This document shows positions 44,718 to 53,152 of a stretch of 64,000 bases of DNA, one piece after another; position 1 is the first letter of the stretch; every line of letters starts with the position of its first letter. Source of the DNA: Pseudoxanthomonas sp. 3HH-4. GTDB taxonomy: Bacteria > Pseudomonadota > Gammaproteobacteria > Xanthomonadales > Xanthomonadaceae. The translations under genes were made by a program, and so were the position numbers. The notes under the pieces were generated by a model that saw only the letters and a program-made list of their open reading frames with translations, was not told the DNA's origin and did not search any database. Where the stretch lies: the NCBI RefSeq assembly GCF_006716465.1, contig NZ_VFPB01000001.1:778983-842982 (forward strand), read 5' to 3'.

Positions 44718-45485
44718 ATGAAAGCCATCCATCGCGTGCTGCTTGCTGTCGTCGCATTGGCATCGGGCCATGTGCAGGCGCAGGTCAATGCACTCCCTCC
44801 GACCCGGCACATCCTGGTCTATGGCGATGCTCAGGCGCGTGCGATTCCGGACCGCTTCAAGATCGCCATCCAGTTCGAAGCAACGGACATCAACCCCGAT
44901 ACGGCCCGTCGCGCGGTGGAGCACCACGTGACCAGCACGCTGGCCAAACTCAAGGCCGCCCGTGTTCCTTCGGACGAGATCGTGGCGACGTCCTTGCAGA
45001 TCGGACCCCGGCACCGCTACGACCAGAAGCTCCAGGAGCAGGTGTTCGTGGGGACGCAGGTGTCGCGCTCGCTGACGGCCCGGTTCTCGCGGCAGGCCGA
45101 CCTGGAGCGTTTCCTGGCGACTGTGGAAACCTCCCAGAGCTTGCGCATCTCCGACGTCACCACTGAGCTGAGCAGCGAGGCAGAACTGCGCAGGGCGCTT
45201 CGGGACAAGACCATTGCGTCGGCGAAAACGAAGGCCGACGACATGGCGCGCGCCTATGGCGCACGCCTAGGTCCGGTATACAGCGTGTCGGACGTGGCGC
45301 CGCAGTTCGAGTACGGCATCCGCGAGGGCGAGTGGCCCGTTCGCTATGAATGGAGGAGTGGTGGGCTGGACCGCATCGAGGTCACCGGAAGCAGGCTCGA
45401 ACGTGCCGGCGTCGACACTTCGCTGCAATCCGGTTACGTCACTTATACCGACAAGATCTACACCGTGTTCCTGCTGGCGGACTGA
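44718..45485 (+). CDS. SIMPL-domain (DUF541) exported protein
   Basis: The 255-residue protein has a signal peptide (cut expected after VQA, about residue 21) and a SIMPL/DUF541 domain. Family features include [17 protein letters not shown] at the start and the [17 protein letters not shown] segment. It sits between trpE and trpG, three bases before trpG, and so must share their transcript. Family members are periplasmic or outer-membrane proteins of unclear role; nothing suggests a direct part in tryptophan synthesis. Confidence 0.88.
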   Translation: MKAIHRVLLAVVALASGHVQAQVNALPPTRHILVYGDAQARAIPDRFKIAIQFEATDINPDTARRAVEHHVTSTLAKLKAARVPSDEIVATSLQIGPRHRYDQKLQEQVFVGTQVSRSLTARFSRQADLERFLATVETSQSLRISDVTTELSSEAELRRALRDKTIASAKTKADDMARAYGARLGPVYSVSDVAPQFEYGIREGEWPVRYEWRSGGLDRIEVTGSRLERAGVDTSLQSGYVTYTDKIYTVFLLAD

Positions 45486-45488
45486 CCC

Positions 45489-46067
45489 ATGCTGTTGATG
45501 ATCGACAACTACGACAGCTTCACCTACAACCTCGTGCAGTACCTGCAGTCGCTGGGTGCCGAGGTGAAGGTGGTGCGCAACGATGCGATGACCGTGGACG
45601 AGATCGCGAAGCTCGCGCCCGAGCGCATCGTCATTTCGCCCGGTCCGTGCACGCCGAACGAAGCCGGGGTCTCGCTGGAGATCATCGAACGGCTGGGCGC
45701 GAACACGCCCATCCTCGGTGTCTGCCTCGGTCACCAGAGCATCGGCCAGGCTTATGGCGGCAACGTCATCCGCGCGGGCCGCATCATGCATGGCAAGACC
45801 TCGCGTATCCGTCACGAAGGCAAGGGCGTGTTCGCCGGCCTGCCGGATGCCTACGAGGCCACGCGCTACCACTCGCTGGTGGTGGAGCGCAGCAGCCTGC
45901 CGGATGCACTGGAAGTCACCGCCTGGACCGAGAACGAGGACGGCAGCTTCGAGGAAATCATGGGTCTGCGCCATCGCGAATATCCCGTGGAAGGCGTGCA
46001 GTTCCACCCCGAGTCGATCCTGACCGAGCACGGGCACGCGCTGCTGAAGAACTTCCTCGAACGATGA
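45489..46067 (+). CDS. trpG: Anthranilate synthase glutamine amidotransferase
   Basis: The 192-residue class I amidotransferase has catalytic Cys79 in [15 protein letters not shown] and His173/Glu175 in VQFHPESI. It supplies ammonia to TrpE. The same subunit may also serve aminodeoxychorismate synthase (PabA role), which the sequence cannot separate. Confidence 0.95.
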   Translation: MLLMIDNYDSFTYNLVQYLQSLGAEVKVVRNDAMTVDEIAKLAPERIVISPGPCTPNEAGVSLEIIERLGANTPILGVCLGHQSIGQAYGGNVIRAGRIMHGKTSRIRHEGKGVFAGLPDAYEATRYHSLVVERSSLPDALEVTAWTENEDGSFEEIMGLRHREYPVEGVQFHPESILTEHGHALLKNFLER

Positions 46068-46071
46068 CGCA

Positions 46072-46126
46072 GGGCGGGCCTCGGCCCGCCATCGCCATGC
46101 CGGTGGGCCAGGGCCCACCCTACGGA
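46072..46126. repeat. G+C-rich double palindrome between trpG and trpD
   Basis: GGGCGGGCC/TCGGCCCGCC and GGTGGGCC/GGGCCCACC form two adjacent hairpins ending in CTACGG. It lies in the 65-base gap just before trpD and could shape expression within the operon. Confidence 0.75.
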
Positions 46127-46132
46127 GCCGAC

Positions 46133-47179
46133 ATGCCACTGACCCCACAAGAAGCCCTCCAGCGCACCATCGAGCACCGCGAGATCTTCCACGACGAGAT
46201 GGTCGACCTGATGCGCCAGATCATGCGCGGCGACGTCTCGCCGACCATGACGGCCGCCATCCTGACCGGGTTGCGCGTGAAGAAGGAGACCGTGGGCGAG
46301 ATCGCCGGCGCGGCCACGGTGATGCGCGAGTTCTCGCGCACCGTCGAAGTCGCCGACCGCACGCACCTGGTCGACATCGTCGGCACCGGCGGCGACGGTT
46401 CCCACACCTTCAACATCTCCACGTGCTCGATGTTCGTCGCGGCCGCGGCCGGCGCACGCATCGCCAAGCATGGCAATCGCAGCGTGTCGTCGAAGTCCGG
46501 CAGCGCCGACGTGCTGGAAGCGCTGGGCGTCAGTATCGAACTGCAGCCGGAGCAGGTGGCGCAATCCATCGCGCAGACAGGAATTGGCTTCATGTTCGCG
46601 CCCATCCATCACCCCGCGATGAAGGTGGTCGCACCGGTGCGGCGCGAAATGGGCGTGCGCACCATCTTCAACATCCTCGGTCCGCTGACCAATCCCGCGG
46701 GCGCGCCCAGCATCCTGATGGGCGTGTTCCATCCGGACCTCGTCGGCATCCAGGCCCGCGTGCTGCAGGAGCTGGGTGCCGAGCGCGCGCTGGTGGTCTG
46801 GGGTCGCGACGGCATGGACGAACTGTCGCTGGGCGCAGGTACGCTGGTCGGCGAACTGCGCGACGGCGAAGTGCGGGAATACGAACTGCACCCGGAAGAC
46901 TTCGGCATCGCGATGGCCGCCAGCCGCAACCTGCGCGTGGCCGACGCGGCCGAGTCGAAGGCGATGCTGCTGGGCGTGCTGGACAACAAGCCCGGCCCCG
47001 CCCGCGAGATCGTGGTGCTGAACGCGGGTGCGGCGCTGTACGTGGCCGGCGTGGCGGAGAGCATCGAGGATGGCATCGCCCGTTCGCGCGATGCCATCGC
47101 CAGCGGCCGGGCCCTGGAGCGCCTGCAGCAGTTCGTCACGACCACGCAGGCCCTGGGTCTGCCCCACAGGGAGGCATGA
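46133..47179 (+). CDS. trpD: Anthranilate phosphoribosyltransferase
   Basis: TrpD transfers phosphoribose from PRPP to anthranilate. The 348-residue protein has the PRPP loop [14 protein letters not shown] and the anthranilate channel segments [21 protein letters not shown] and [13 protein letters not shown]. It is followed one base later by the ABM-domain gene. Confidence 0.96.
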   Translation: MPLTPQEALQRTIEHREIFHDEMVDLMRQIMRGDVSPTMTAAILTGLRVKKETVGEIAGAATVMREFSRTVEVADRTHLVDIVGTGGDGSHTFNISTCSMFVAAAAGARIAKHGNRSVSSKSGSADVLEALGVSIELQPEQVAQSIAQTGIGFMFAPIHHPAMKVVAPVRREMGVRTIFNILGPLTNPAGAPSILMGVFHPDLVGIQARVLQELGAERALVVWGRDGMDELSLGAGTLVGELRDGEVREYELHPEDFGIAMAASRNLRVADAAESKAMLLGVLDNKPGPAREIVVLNAGAALYVAGVAESIEDGIARSRDAIASGRALERLQQFVTTTQALGLPHREA

Positions 47180-47180
47180 G

Positions 47181-47531
47181 ATGGCCGCCAGCGGATTCGC
47201 CAGCTTGCCAAAACCGCCGTATTACGCAGTGATCTTTTCTTCGCTGCGCAACGATCAGGATGATGCCGGCTACGGCGCCATGGCCGAGCGCATGGTTGAG
47301 CTGGCGCAGCAGCAGCCCGGCTTCCTCGGCGTCGAGTCCACGCGCGGAGCCGATGGTTTCGGCATCACGGTGGCTTACTGGGAAAGCGAAGCCGCCATCC
47401 GCGCCTGGCGGCAGCACGCCGAGCACACGGCGGCGCGCGAGCAGGGACGACGCGACTGGTATGACCACTTCGAATTGCGCGTGGCCAAGGTCGAGCGGGC
47501 CTACGGGTGGGACCGGGCAGAAGGGGCGTAG
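47181..47531 (+). CDS. Antibiotic biosynthesis monooxygenase (ABM) domain protein
   Basis: The 116-residue protein is a single ABM/dimeric alpha-beta barrel domain, with YYAVIFSSLRNDQDD, GFLGVESTRGADGFGITVAYWES and HFELRVAKVERAYGW. Such proteins include heme-degrading and quinol oxygenases, and many are of unknown role. It starts one base after trpD and must be co-expressed with it. Confidence 0.88.
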   Translation: MAASGFASLPKPPYYAVIFSSLRNDQDDAGYGAMAERMVELAQQQPGFLGVESTRGADGFGITVAYWESEAAIRAWRQHAEHTAAREQGRRDWYDHFELRVAKVERAYGWDRAEGA

Positions 47532-47544
47532 GAGGCGCGGGGGA

Positions 47545-47684
47545 GGAGGGGCTTCAGCCCCGACCGGATTCACGACGACGACACTCGCCCAGCAGCCGGC
47601 CGTTCCCATAGGGTCGCGCTGTGGCGCGCTCGGCATCTTGGGGTGGAAGGGCTGTCGCGGCGCGAGCTGAAGCCCCTCCTACAG
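47545..47684. repeat. Palindromic repeat (GAGGGGCTTCAGCCCC type)
   Basis: The left part GAGGAGGGGCTTCAGCCCCG and the right part GAGCTGAAGCCCCTCCTAC are imperfect inverted copies about 95 bases apart. The element occupies most of the 217-base gap between the ABM gene and trpC. Confidence 0.75.
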
Positions 47685-47748
47685 GATGCGGCATGGATGC
47701 GACAATGCAGCTTGCCGTGCGCTGGCACGGGACCGGACCAGAGAATCA

Positions 47749-48543
47749 ATGAGCGACATCCTCACCACCATCCTCGCCCGCAAGGCGGACGAGATCGCAG
47801 AGCGCAGCGCCCGCGAGCCGCTGGCGGATCTGCGCGCACGCGCGGGCGATGCATCGCCGACGCGCGGCTTCGCCGATGCGCTCAATGCCATGGTTGCGCA
47901 GGGCGATCCGGCGGTGATCGCCGAGGTGAAGAAGGCGAGTCCCTCCAAGGGCGTGATCCGTCCAGACTTCCGCCCGGCCGACATTGCGGTCAGTTACGAG
48001 TTCGGCGGTGCGGCCTGCCTGTCGGTGTTGACGGACGTGGATTTCTTCCAGGGCGCAGACGACTACCTGAAGCAGGCTCGCGAGGCGTGCACGCTGCCCG
48101 TGCTGCGCAAGGACTTCACGGTCGACCCCTATCAGGTGTACGAAGCGCGCGTGCTGGGTGCCGACTGCATCCTGCTGATCGTGGCGGCGCTGGACGACGG
48201 GCAACTGGTCGACCTGGCTGGCCTGGCCATGCAACTGGGCATGGACGTGCTGGTGGAAGTGCACGACATCGACGAACTGGAGCGTGCCCTGCAGGTGCCG
48301 GTGCCGCTGGTCGGCATCAACAACCGGAACCTGCGCACGTTCGAAGTGTCGCTGCAGACCACGCTGGCGATGAAGGATGCGGTGCCGAAGGACCGGCTAC
48401 TGGTTACCGAAAGCGGCATCCTGGTGCCGGAGGATGTGGCCACAATGCGTGCAGCCGGCGTCAATGCGTTCCTGGTGGGCGAGACGTTCATGCGCGCCGA
48501 GGAGCCGGGTGAGGCGCTGCGTCAGCTATTCTTCGCGGCATGA
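47749..48543 (+). CDS. trpC: Indole-3-glycerol phosphate synthase
   Basis: The 264-residue TIM-barrel enzyme closes the indole ring. Motifs are [13 protein letters not shown] (catalytic Lys), [22 protein letters not shown] (split), [13 protein letters not shown] and VTESGI. It is monofunctional, with no TrpF domain. Its stop overlaps the following HAD gene by ATGA. Confidence 0.96.
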   Translation: MSDILTTILARKADEIAERSAREPLADLRARAGDASPTRGFADALNAMVAQGDPAVIAEVKKASPSKGVIRPDFRPADIAVSYEFGGAACLSVLTDVDFFQGADDYLKQAREACTLPVLRKDFTVDPYQVYEARVLGADCILLIVAALDDGQLVDLAGLAMQLGMDVLVEVHDIDELERALQVPVPLVGINNRNLRTFEVSLQTTLAMKDAVPKDRLLVTESGILVPEDVATMRAAGVNAFLVGETFMRAEEPGEALRQLFFAA

Positions 48544-49262
48544 CCGACACTTCCTATCCGCTGCCACGCCCGGATGCTCCGGTCGTCGTTTTCGATTTCG
48601 ATCACACGCTGTACGACGGTGACTCCGGCGGACACCTGGTCAGGTGGCTGATCCAGCGCAATCCGCTGCGCGTGCTCGTGGCATTGGCTGCCACGGTGGT
48701 GCTGGGCCCGATGGTGGCTTTCCTGCCCACGCGGCGGCGTGGGATTTCCGGCTATATCTGGATAGGAACATTCGGCCTGCACGGTCGGCGCAGCTTCGAT
48801 GCGTTGATCGACAAGTACGTTGCCACCCACCAGCAGGAGGTGCAGCAGCGTCTGTTGCCGATCGCGCTGGAGGTGTTCCGGGAGCATCGCGCGAGTGGCG
48901 ACAGCGTGGTCGTCGCCACCGGCGCACCACCAGAGCTGGCGCGCGCCATCCTGAGTTTCGTAGCGCATGAGGACGTGCCCGTCATCGGCACGGCCGTCGG
49001 CCCGCGCTTCGGGGCGGTCGTGGCCACGCGCCACTGCCACAACGAAGAAAAGATGCGCATGCTGCGCGAACGCGGCTATGGCGAAGTCGCTGTCGCCTAT
49101 TCGGACAGCAGCGCCGACTTGCCATTGCTGAAGGCGGCACGCGCGCCCGTGGTCGTCAATCCGAAGGTGGCGCGGGTGGAGATGTTCCGCCGCGTGCTGC
49201 CGCCAGGCACACCCATCCTCAACTGGGGATGCAAGGATCGCGGCGGCATCGCAACAACCTGA
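48540..49262 (+). CDS. HAD-IB family phosphatase
   Basis: The 240-residue protein has the HAD nucleophile motif [11 protein letters not shown] (Asp19, Asp21), a hydrophobic stretch at about 43-63 that may be a membrane-associated cap, [11 protein letters not shown] and [11 protein letters not shown]. The combination resembles the PgpC (phosphatidylglycerophosphatase C)/subfamily IB group. It is translationally coupled to trpC, but a link to tryptophan is not apparent. Confidence 0.87.
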   Translation: MTDTSYPLPRPDAPVVVFDFDHTLYDGDSGGHLVRWLIQRNPLRVLVALAATVVLGPMVAFLPTRRRGISGYIWIGTFGLHGRRSFDALIDKYVATHQQEVQQRLLPIALEVFREHRASGDSVVVATGAPPELARAILSFVAHEDVPVIGTAVGPRFGAVVATRHCHNEEKMRMLRERGYGEVAVAYSDSSADLPLLKAARAPVVVNPKVARVEMFRRVLPPGTPILNWGCKDRGGIATT

Positions 49263-49277
49263 CCGGCGACTGGCGGG

Positions 49278-49661
49278 TCAGATCCGTTCGGGTGCCTTCC
49301 AGTCCTTGATCAGGTCGGCGAACTCGATCTCGGCGAAATCCTGGTATTCGCCCGCATCGTAGAAGCGGCCGTAGCAGCCCTTGCAGCTTTCGAACCAGAT
49401 ATGCGGTTGCAACGGATCGACCATGCGGATCAATGGGCGTTCGCCGATGCAGGCCGGGCAGGCGATCCGGTCGATCCTGTTGTACTGCTCGCCCTGCGCC
49501 GGATCGCCGATGTCGATCTCATCCGCGCGGTCCTTCAGGGTCTCGTGATCCACCATTTCGAACCACAGGCCCTTGCACTGCGTGCAGCGATGGACGTTGG
49601 CTTGGGGAATGGTGATCAGTTCCATCGTGCCTTGGCACTTGGGGCATTGCATAGGCGTCAT
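49278..49661 (-). CDS. Zinc-ribbon (TFIIB-type) protein
   Basis: The 127-residue protein has a zinc ribbon formed by CPKC (6-9) and CTQC (26-29), with the family's typical KGLWFEMVDHETL after it. A second set of cysteines, CPAC and CKGC, is followed by YGRFYDAGEYQDFAE. It is convergent with the HAD gene. Role unknown; such proteins are often called zf-TFIIB domain proteins. An alternative start nine bases downstream (MQCPKC) is possible. Confidence 0.85.
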   Translation of the reverse strand: MTPMQCPKCQGTMELITIPQANVHRCTQCKGLWFEMVDHETLKDRADEIDIGDPAQGEQYNRIDRIACPACIGERPLIRMVDPLQPHIWFESCKGCYGRFYDAGEYQDFAEIEFADLIKDWKAPERI

Positions 49662-49725
49662 CTCGGCCGGGTCGGGTCGCGGGATTCTACCTCGGCCTTC
49701 CTGGCCTGCCACCGCCTGCGGACAC

Positions 49726-51396
49726 TTAGAGCCGTAGAGGCTGGATGTCGACTTTCGACATCAGTCGCTTGGTGAAATAGCTGTCCTGGTAGTAGCGGAC
49801 TTTGCGGCACAGGATGGGGTGGGCGAGGCCTTCGTACAGAACGATCTCCTTTTCCGGCCCCATCGCTTTGAGTTCCTGCGGCAGCATCAGGGCGCGCTTC
49901 TCCAGCACTTCGTTGTCGGATACGTTGCGCCCCTGGCCATGCGAGCGCGTGCGAGCACGCCGCCGGATGGTGGTGTAGCCGAGCATCTCCGAGTAGTCGT
50001 TCGCGTCCTGTTGTTCGCGCGGCGCATAGATGATCTGCAGTGCGTGATTGGTAATAATGGTGCGCGAGACCTCTTTGCCGTAGACGGCATCCAGCTGCGC
50101 CATCGACTGGATGATAGGCAGCAGGCGCAGGTTGTAGCCCGCCATGTACGCGACTGCTTTCGCGATGATGTCCACCTTGCCGATCGCGGTGAACTCATCC
50201 ATCAGCAGAAGGCACTGGTGCTTGAGCGACGAATCGTTCTGGGGCAATACCTTCGTGTTGACGTTGATCAGTTGGCTGAAGAACAGGTTCACGATGAGCC
50301 GGCTCTCCGCCAGCTTGTTGGGCTGGATGCCGACATAGATCGTCATCCGGCGCTTGCGCACGTCGTCGAGACGGAAATCATCGGCGCTGGTGGCGGCATC
50401 GAGCACCGGGTTGAGCCAGGGATTCAACGGCTCGCGGAACGAGCCGATGATGGAAGCGAAGGTGACGTCGGCCTGTGAGAGCAATCCAGCGAACGCGGTT
50501 TGCGCGTGGCTGCTGAGGAAGGGCGCCTGCACCAGCTTCTGCAGGTAGGGCTTGAGTTCGCCGCCGTCGCCCGAGGCCAGGCGCAGCACGGCGCCCAAGG
50601 TGGGCGGCTCCGCACTGGGGTCGCGGTCGTACCGCTCGAACAGATACAGCGAGAAGGCGAGGAACGCGTTGCGCGCCTGGCTGACCCAGAACTTGTCCTT
50701 GTCGTCAGCGTCGGGGTAGAGCATCGCTGCGATGCTCTGCAGGTCCGACACCCGGAACGCGGGGTCGGGCGAGACATAAGTCATCGGATTCCAGCGATGC
50801 GTGCGCCTGTCCTCCGCGAACGGATTGAACAGGTACACTTCATGACCGATGGACTGTCGCCAGCCGGAGGTCAGGTCGAAGTTCTCCTGCTTGATGTCCA
50901 GCACCACCGCCGACTCCCGATAGTCCAGCAAGTTGGGGATCACCACGCCGACACCCTTGCCCGAGCGGGTGGGCGCTGCGAGGATCACGAACTGCTGTCC
51001 CGGAAGTCTCAGCAGCTTGCCGTTCAACTGGCCGACGACGATGCCGTCGTCCCGGCTTCCGAGGAAGCCTTTCCTTGCCACGTCGACCATGCCCGCGAAG
51101 CGGGCGCGGCCATGCAGGTTGCGATGGCTGCGCAGCTTGAACAGCATCACCACCAGCGCTGCCCACGCCAGCAGCATCAATCCGCCGCCCGTAGCGCCCG
51201 CTGCCTTGATCCGCCATGCGTAAGGCTGCACGCGGGGATGGTCGAGATGCTTCAGATAATCGAAATAGGTACCGAAGCCGAGCAGGTCGCCGTCCATGCC
51301 GAGGAACAGCAGCGCGAGGTAGCCGGAAAGATAGATTGCCGCCGTGGCGGCCAGTACCGCCAGGACCAGTGCGGTCAGAACGCGAACATTGCCCAA
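49726..51396 (-). CDS. virD4: VirD4 type IV coupling ATPase
   Basis: The 556-residue protein has two N-terminal membrane segments (about 7-33 and 67-88). Walker A is at 142-149 (PTRSGKGV), an all-alpha domain lies around 205-335, and Walker B is LLLMDEF (about 396-402). In bacteria-killing systems this domain binds the XVIPCD tail of effectors and hands them to the VirB channel. The start is TTG, with AAAGGGGGA just upstream; the ATG four bases further upstream is out of frame. It is on the opposite strand to the virB genes and is co-directional with the preceding 198-residue protein. Confidence 0.95.
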   Translation of the reverse strand: MGNVRVLTALVLAVLAATAAIYLSGYLALLFLGMDGDLLGFGTYFDYLKHLDHPRVQPYAWRIKAAGATGGGLMLLAWAALVVMLFKLRSHRNLHGRARFAGMVDVARKGFLGSRDDGIVVGQLNGKLLRLPGQQFVILAAPTRSGKGVGVVIPNLLDYRESAVVLDIKQENFDLTSGWRQSIGHEVYLFNPFAEDRRTHRWNPMTYVSPDPAFRVSDLQSIAAMLYPDADDKDKFWVSQARNAFLAFSLYLFERYDRDPSAEPPTLGAVLRLASGDGGELKPYLQKLVQAPFLSSHAQTAFAGLLSQADVTFASIIGSFREPLNPWLNPVLDAATSADDFRLDDVRKRRMTIYVGIQPNKLAESRLIVNLFFSQLINVNTKVLPQNDSSLKHQCLLLMDEFTAIGKVDIIAKAVAYMAGYNLRLLPIIQSMAQLDAVYGKEVSRTIITNHALQIIYAPREQQDANDYSEMLGYTTIRRRARTRSHGQGRNVSDNEVLEKRALMLPQELKAMGPEKEIVLYEGLAHPILCRKVRYYQDSYFTKRLMSKVDIQPLRL

Positions 51397-51457
51397 ACAT
51401 CCCCCTTTGAAACCGCGTCATGACAGTCGGACGCGATTACCTGCTTCGTGGCGTGCC

Positions 51458-52054
51458 TCAGCGGCTGCCGTCCTTATGCTTGCCATCTAACCGGCTTTCC
51501 CCGGTGTCGATCAGCACGTACTGATCGTTCTTCTCCCAGCGTGGCAGTCCTTCCTGAAGCTTCAGACAGGGCGTGCCGCCGCAAGACGTGATGGTCACCT
51601 GCTGCAGCGCTTCGAGCACCTCGGCATCCACGTGTGCGCGCTCGGCGCGGCCGATGTTGTGCCAGGCTGCGTAACCGGTGCCGGCGATGAGCACAAGGCA
51701 GCCCGCAGACAGGATCCCCAACGATTTCCATCCCAGGAGGCCTGCGCGCCGGGATAGCGCCGCCTGTTCGCGCTGCAGATGGTCGGCGACCTGCTTCAGG
51801 CGGGTAGCGGTGTCGCCGATATCCTGCGTGGCGCGGGGAATCTCCTGCGACAAGGCATCGCGTACCGCAATGCGCGCCTGCTCCGACATCTCGCGTTTGC
51901 CTTCCTCGATGGTCTTCCTCACGACGATGGCGGAACCTTGCAGCTCATGAGCGGACGCCTGCTGTGCGGCAGCGGCTTTCTCGCATTGCTGCGTGAGATG
52001 CGCTGCCAGCAGTGCCGAGTTGGCAATGAACTCTTCCATCTTCGCCGATTCCAT
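51458..52054 (-). CDS. Coiled-coil membrane protein upstream of virD4
   Basis: The 198-residue protein is predicted as a long charged/Ala-rich helical region (about 1-105, likely coiled coil), one membrane segment (about 110-131) and a 65-residue domain with Cys158 and Cys163 that could form a disulphide if periplasmic. AGGGAG lies four bases before the chosen ATG. It is 61 bases upstream of virD4 on the same strand, so the two are probably an operon. I recognise no family. Its place suggests an accessory factor for the coupling protein or effector recruitment. Confidence 0.75.
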   Translation of the reverse strand: MESAKMEEFIANSALLAAHLTQQCEKAAAAQQASAHELQGSAIVVRKTIEEGKREMSEQARIAVRDALSQEIPRATQDIGDTATRLKQVADHLQREQAALSRRAGLLGWKSLGILSAGCLVLIAGTGYAAWHNIGRAERAHVDAEVLEALQQVTITSCGGTPCLKLQEGLPRWEKNDQYVLIDTGESRLDGKHKDGSR

Positions 52055-52686
52055 ATCGCTCCCTGCATCCCGTCGCGTATCCCGGCAGAAGAATGACGCG
52101 ATACCCGTCCGTGTTTCAAGCGGGACGTTGTGGCTCCCGAGGTCCGTGTGACATCTGGACATGAGGGCAGTTGGAAATGTGAAAGTCACAGTCGTTCATC
52201 GCAGTGAAGATTCGCTTCACGTGACTCTGTGACGAGATCGAACTTTTAACCTGCATCTTCACATTCGTGATCGAGCAAATCTCTTCGCCTTCATTTTCCT
52301 GCAATAAATGGCTTGTTTTATGGGCTTTCCGTTTATCGACTCATGACTTTCATGATTTCTGTAAACAGATTTACTTCCAATGTTGGTTGACGACACAAAA
52401 TCTCGTGGCTATGTTCGGCGCGAAGGTCGTGATGCAGTACCGGATCTGATGTGCAACGCGCATCAACGCGTGCATGAAGACCAAAGGAGCGGGAAAGCAT
52501 GGATGCCATTACAGGGGGTAATGCACGGGCGCATGTTCCGTGCACGGCGGCGACCGCGGAATATCTGCGGCCCCGGGCGCGTTGTGGCGCGCTTTGCCAC
52601 CCGGAGACAATCATCAGTGCCGTGACGCACTCCCTTGGGAGCGCGCATCGGGTGTGTGTTGCCGACGATTGCAGGATGGTGGATGC
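52055..52686. other. Divergent control region between virD4 and virB operons
   Basis: The 632-base gap is poorer in G+C than its surroundings between about 52165 and 52400. It holds several short inverted motifs (for example GTGAAG...CTTCAC near 52204-52220 and TGTGAAAGTCACA near 52177-52190), the virB promoter candidate, and a 63-codon reading frame. Nothing else gene-like is convincing in it. Confidence 0.6.
52387..52415 (+). promoter_or_regulatory. Candidate sigma-70 promoter for the virB operon
   Basis: TTGACG (52387-52392) and TATGTT (52410-52415) are separated by 17 bases. They match five of six and four of six consensus positions. Transcription from here would leave a leader of about 260 bases before virB7, long enough to contain the 63-codon frame. 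Confidence 0.5.
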
Positions 52687-52690
52687 GTGA
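52499..52690 (+). CDS. Possible small protein or leader peptide before virB7
   Basis: This 63-codon frame has a strong AAAGGAG nine bases before its ATG, and its stop codon overlaps the virB7 GTG start (GTGA). The peptide has six cysteines and no recognisable domain. It could be a true small gene, or a leader whose translation opens the virB7 start. Amino-acid composition alone does not prove coding. Confidence 0.35.
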   Translation: MDAITGGNARAHVPCTAATAEYLRPRARCGALCHPETIISAVTHSLGSAHRVCVADDCRMVDA

Positions 52691-53136
52691 GCCGGAACGT
52701 CGTTATTCGCGGTGTGATGTTGTCGTTGATGGTGATGGTGCCGCTGGCGGTGGCCGGATGCGCCGCACCCAGGGCGGCGGATGTCGGTGGCCGGTGGCGG
52801 CCCGTCAATCGGTTCGCAGAGGCGCCGCAGGCCATTCCGCTGCAGCGGGGCTACGTTTACCAGGCGTCGCCTGTCGACGGCACATTGAAGAACATGCTTG
52901 GTCGCTGGGCGAAGGATGCACGCCTGACACTGGCGTACTTGCATCCGAACGACTACACCTTGCATGCGCCGGTGGCGCAGATCAGCACTGGCAGTCTCGA
53001 GGATGCGGCGGCCCAGCTATCGGCAGCCTACGCGTCGCAGGGCGTCCGGGTGGTGGTCGAGCGCCCGCGGATCATCGTCAGCCAGGCCTCGCAGGCCGAC
53101 ACCGATTCCGCGCCCGCCGCGGCGATGGGCGAGTAG
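52687..53136 (+). CDS. virB7: VirB7 lipoprotein with extra N0-like domain
   Basis: The 149-residue protein starts with GTG and has a lipoprotein signal (VAGC, lipidated Cys25). A short VirB9-interaction segment (GGRWRPVNRF) follows. About residues 50-135 form an extra domain resembling the N0/STN modules of secretins (TLKNMLGRWAKDARLTLAYL ... VVVERPRIIVS). The long form of VirB7 with an N0 domain was described for Xanthomonas citri and distinguishes its outer-membrane core complex from Agrobacterium and plasmid systems. A later ATG (52717) has no ribosome-binding site. Confidence 0.88.
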   Translation: MSRNVVIRGVMLSLMVMVPLAVAGCAAPRAADVGGRWRPVNRFAEAPQAIPLQRGYVYQASPVDGTLKNMLGRWAKDARLTLAYLHPNDYTLHAPVAQISTGSLEDAAAQLSAAYASQGVRVVVERPRIIVSQASQADTDSAPAAAMGE

Positions 53137-53152
53137 GGGTATCGGGCCGCGC

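Noticed and set aside
42892-44763. A 623-codon minus-strand frame opposite trpE
   Set aside because: Entirely explained by the third-position G+C bias of trpE; no domain.
52267-52449. A 60-codon plus-strand frame in the virD4-virB7 gap
   Set aside because: No ribosome-binding site, overlaps the promoter candidate, and the peptide has no recognisable feature.
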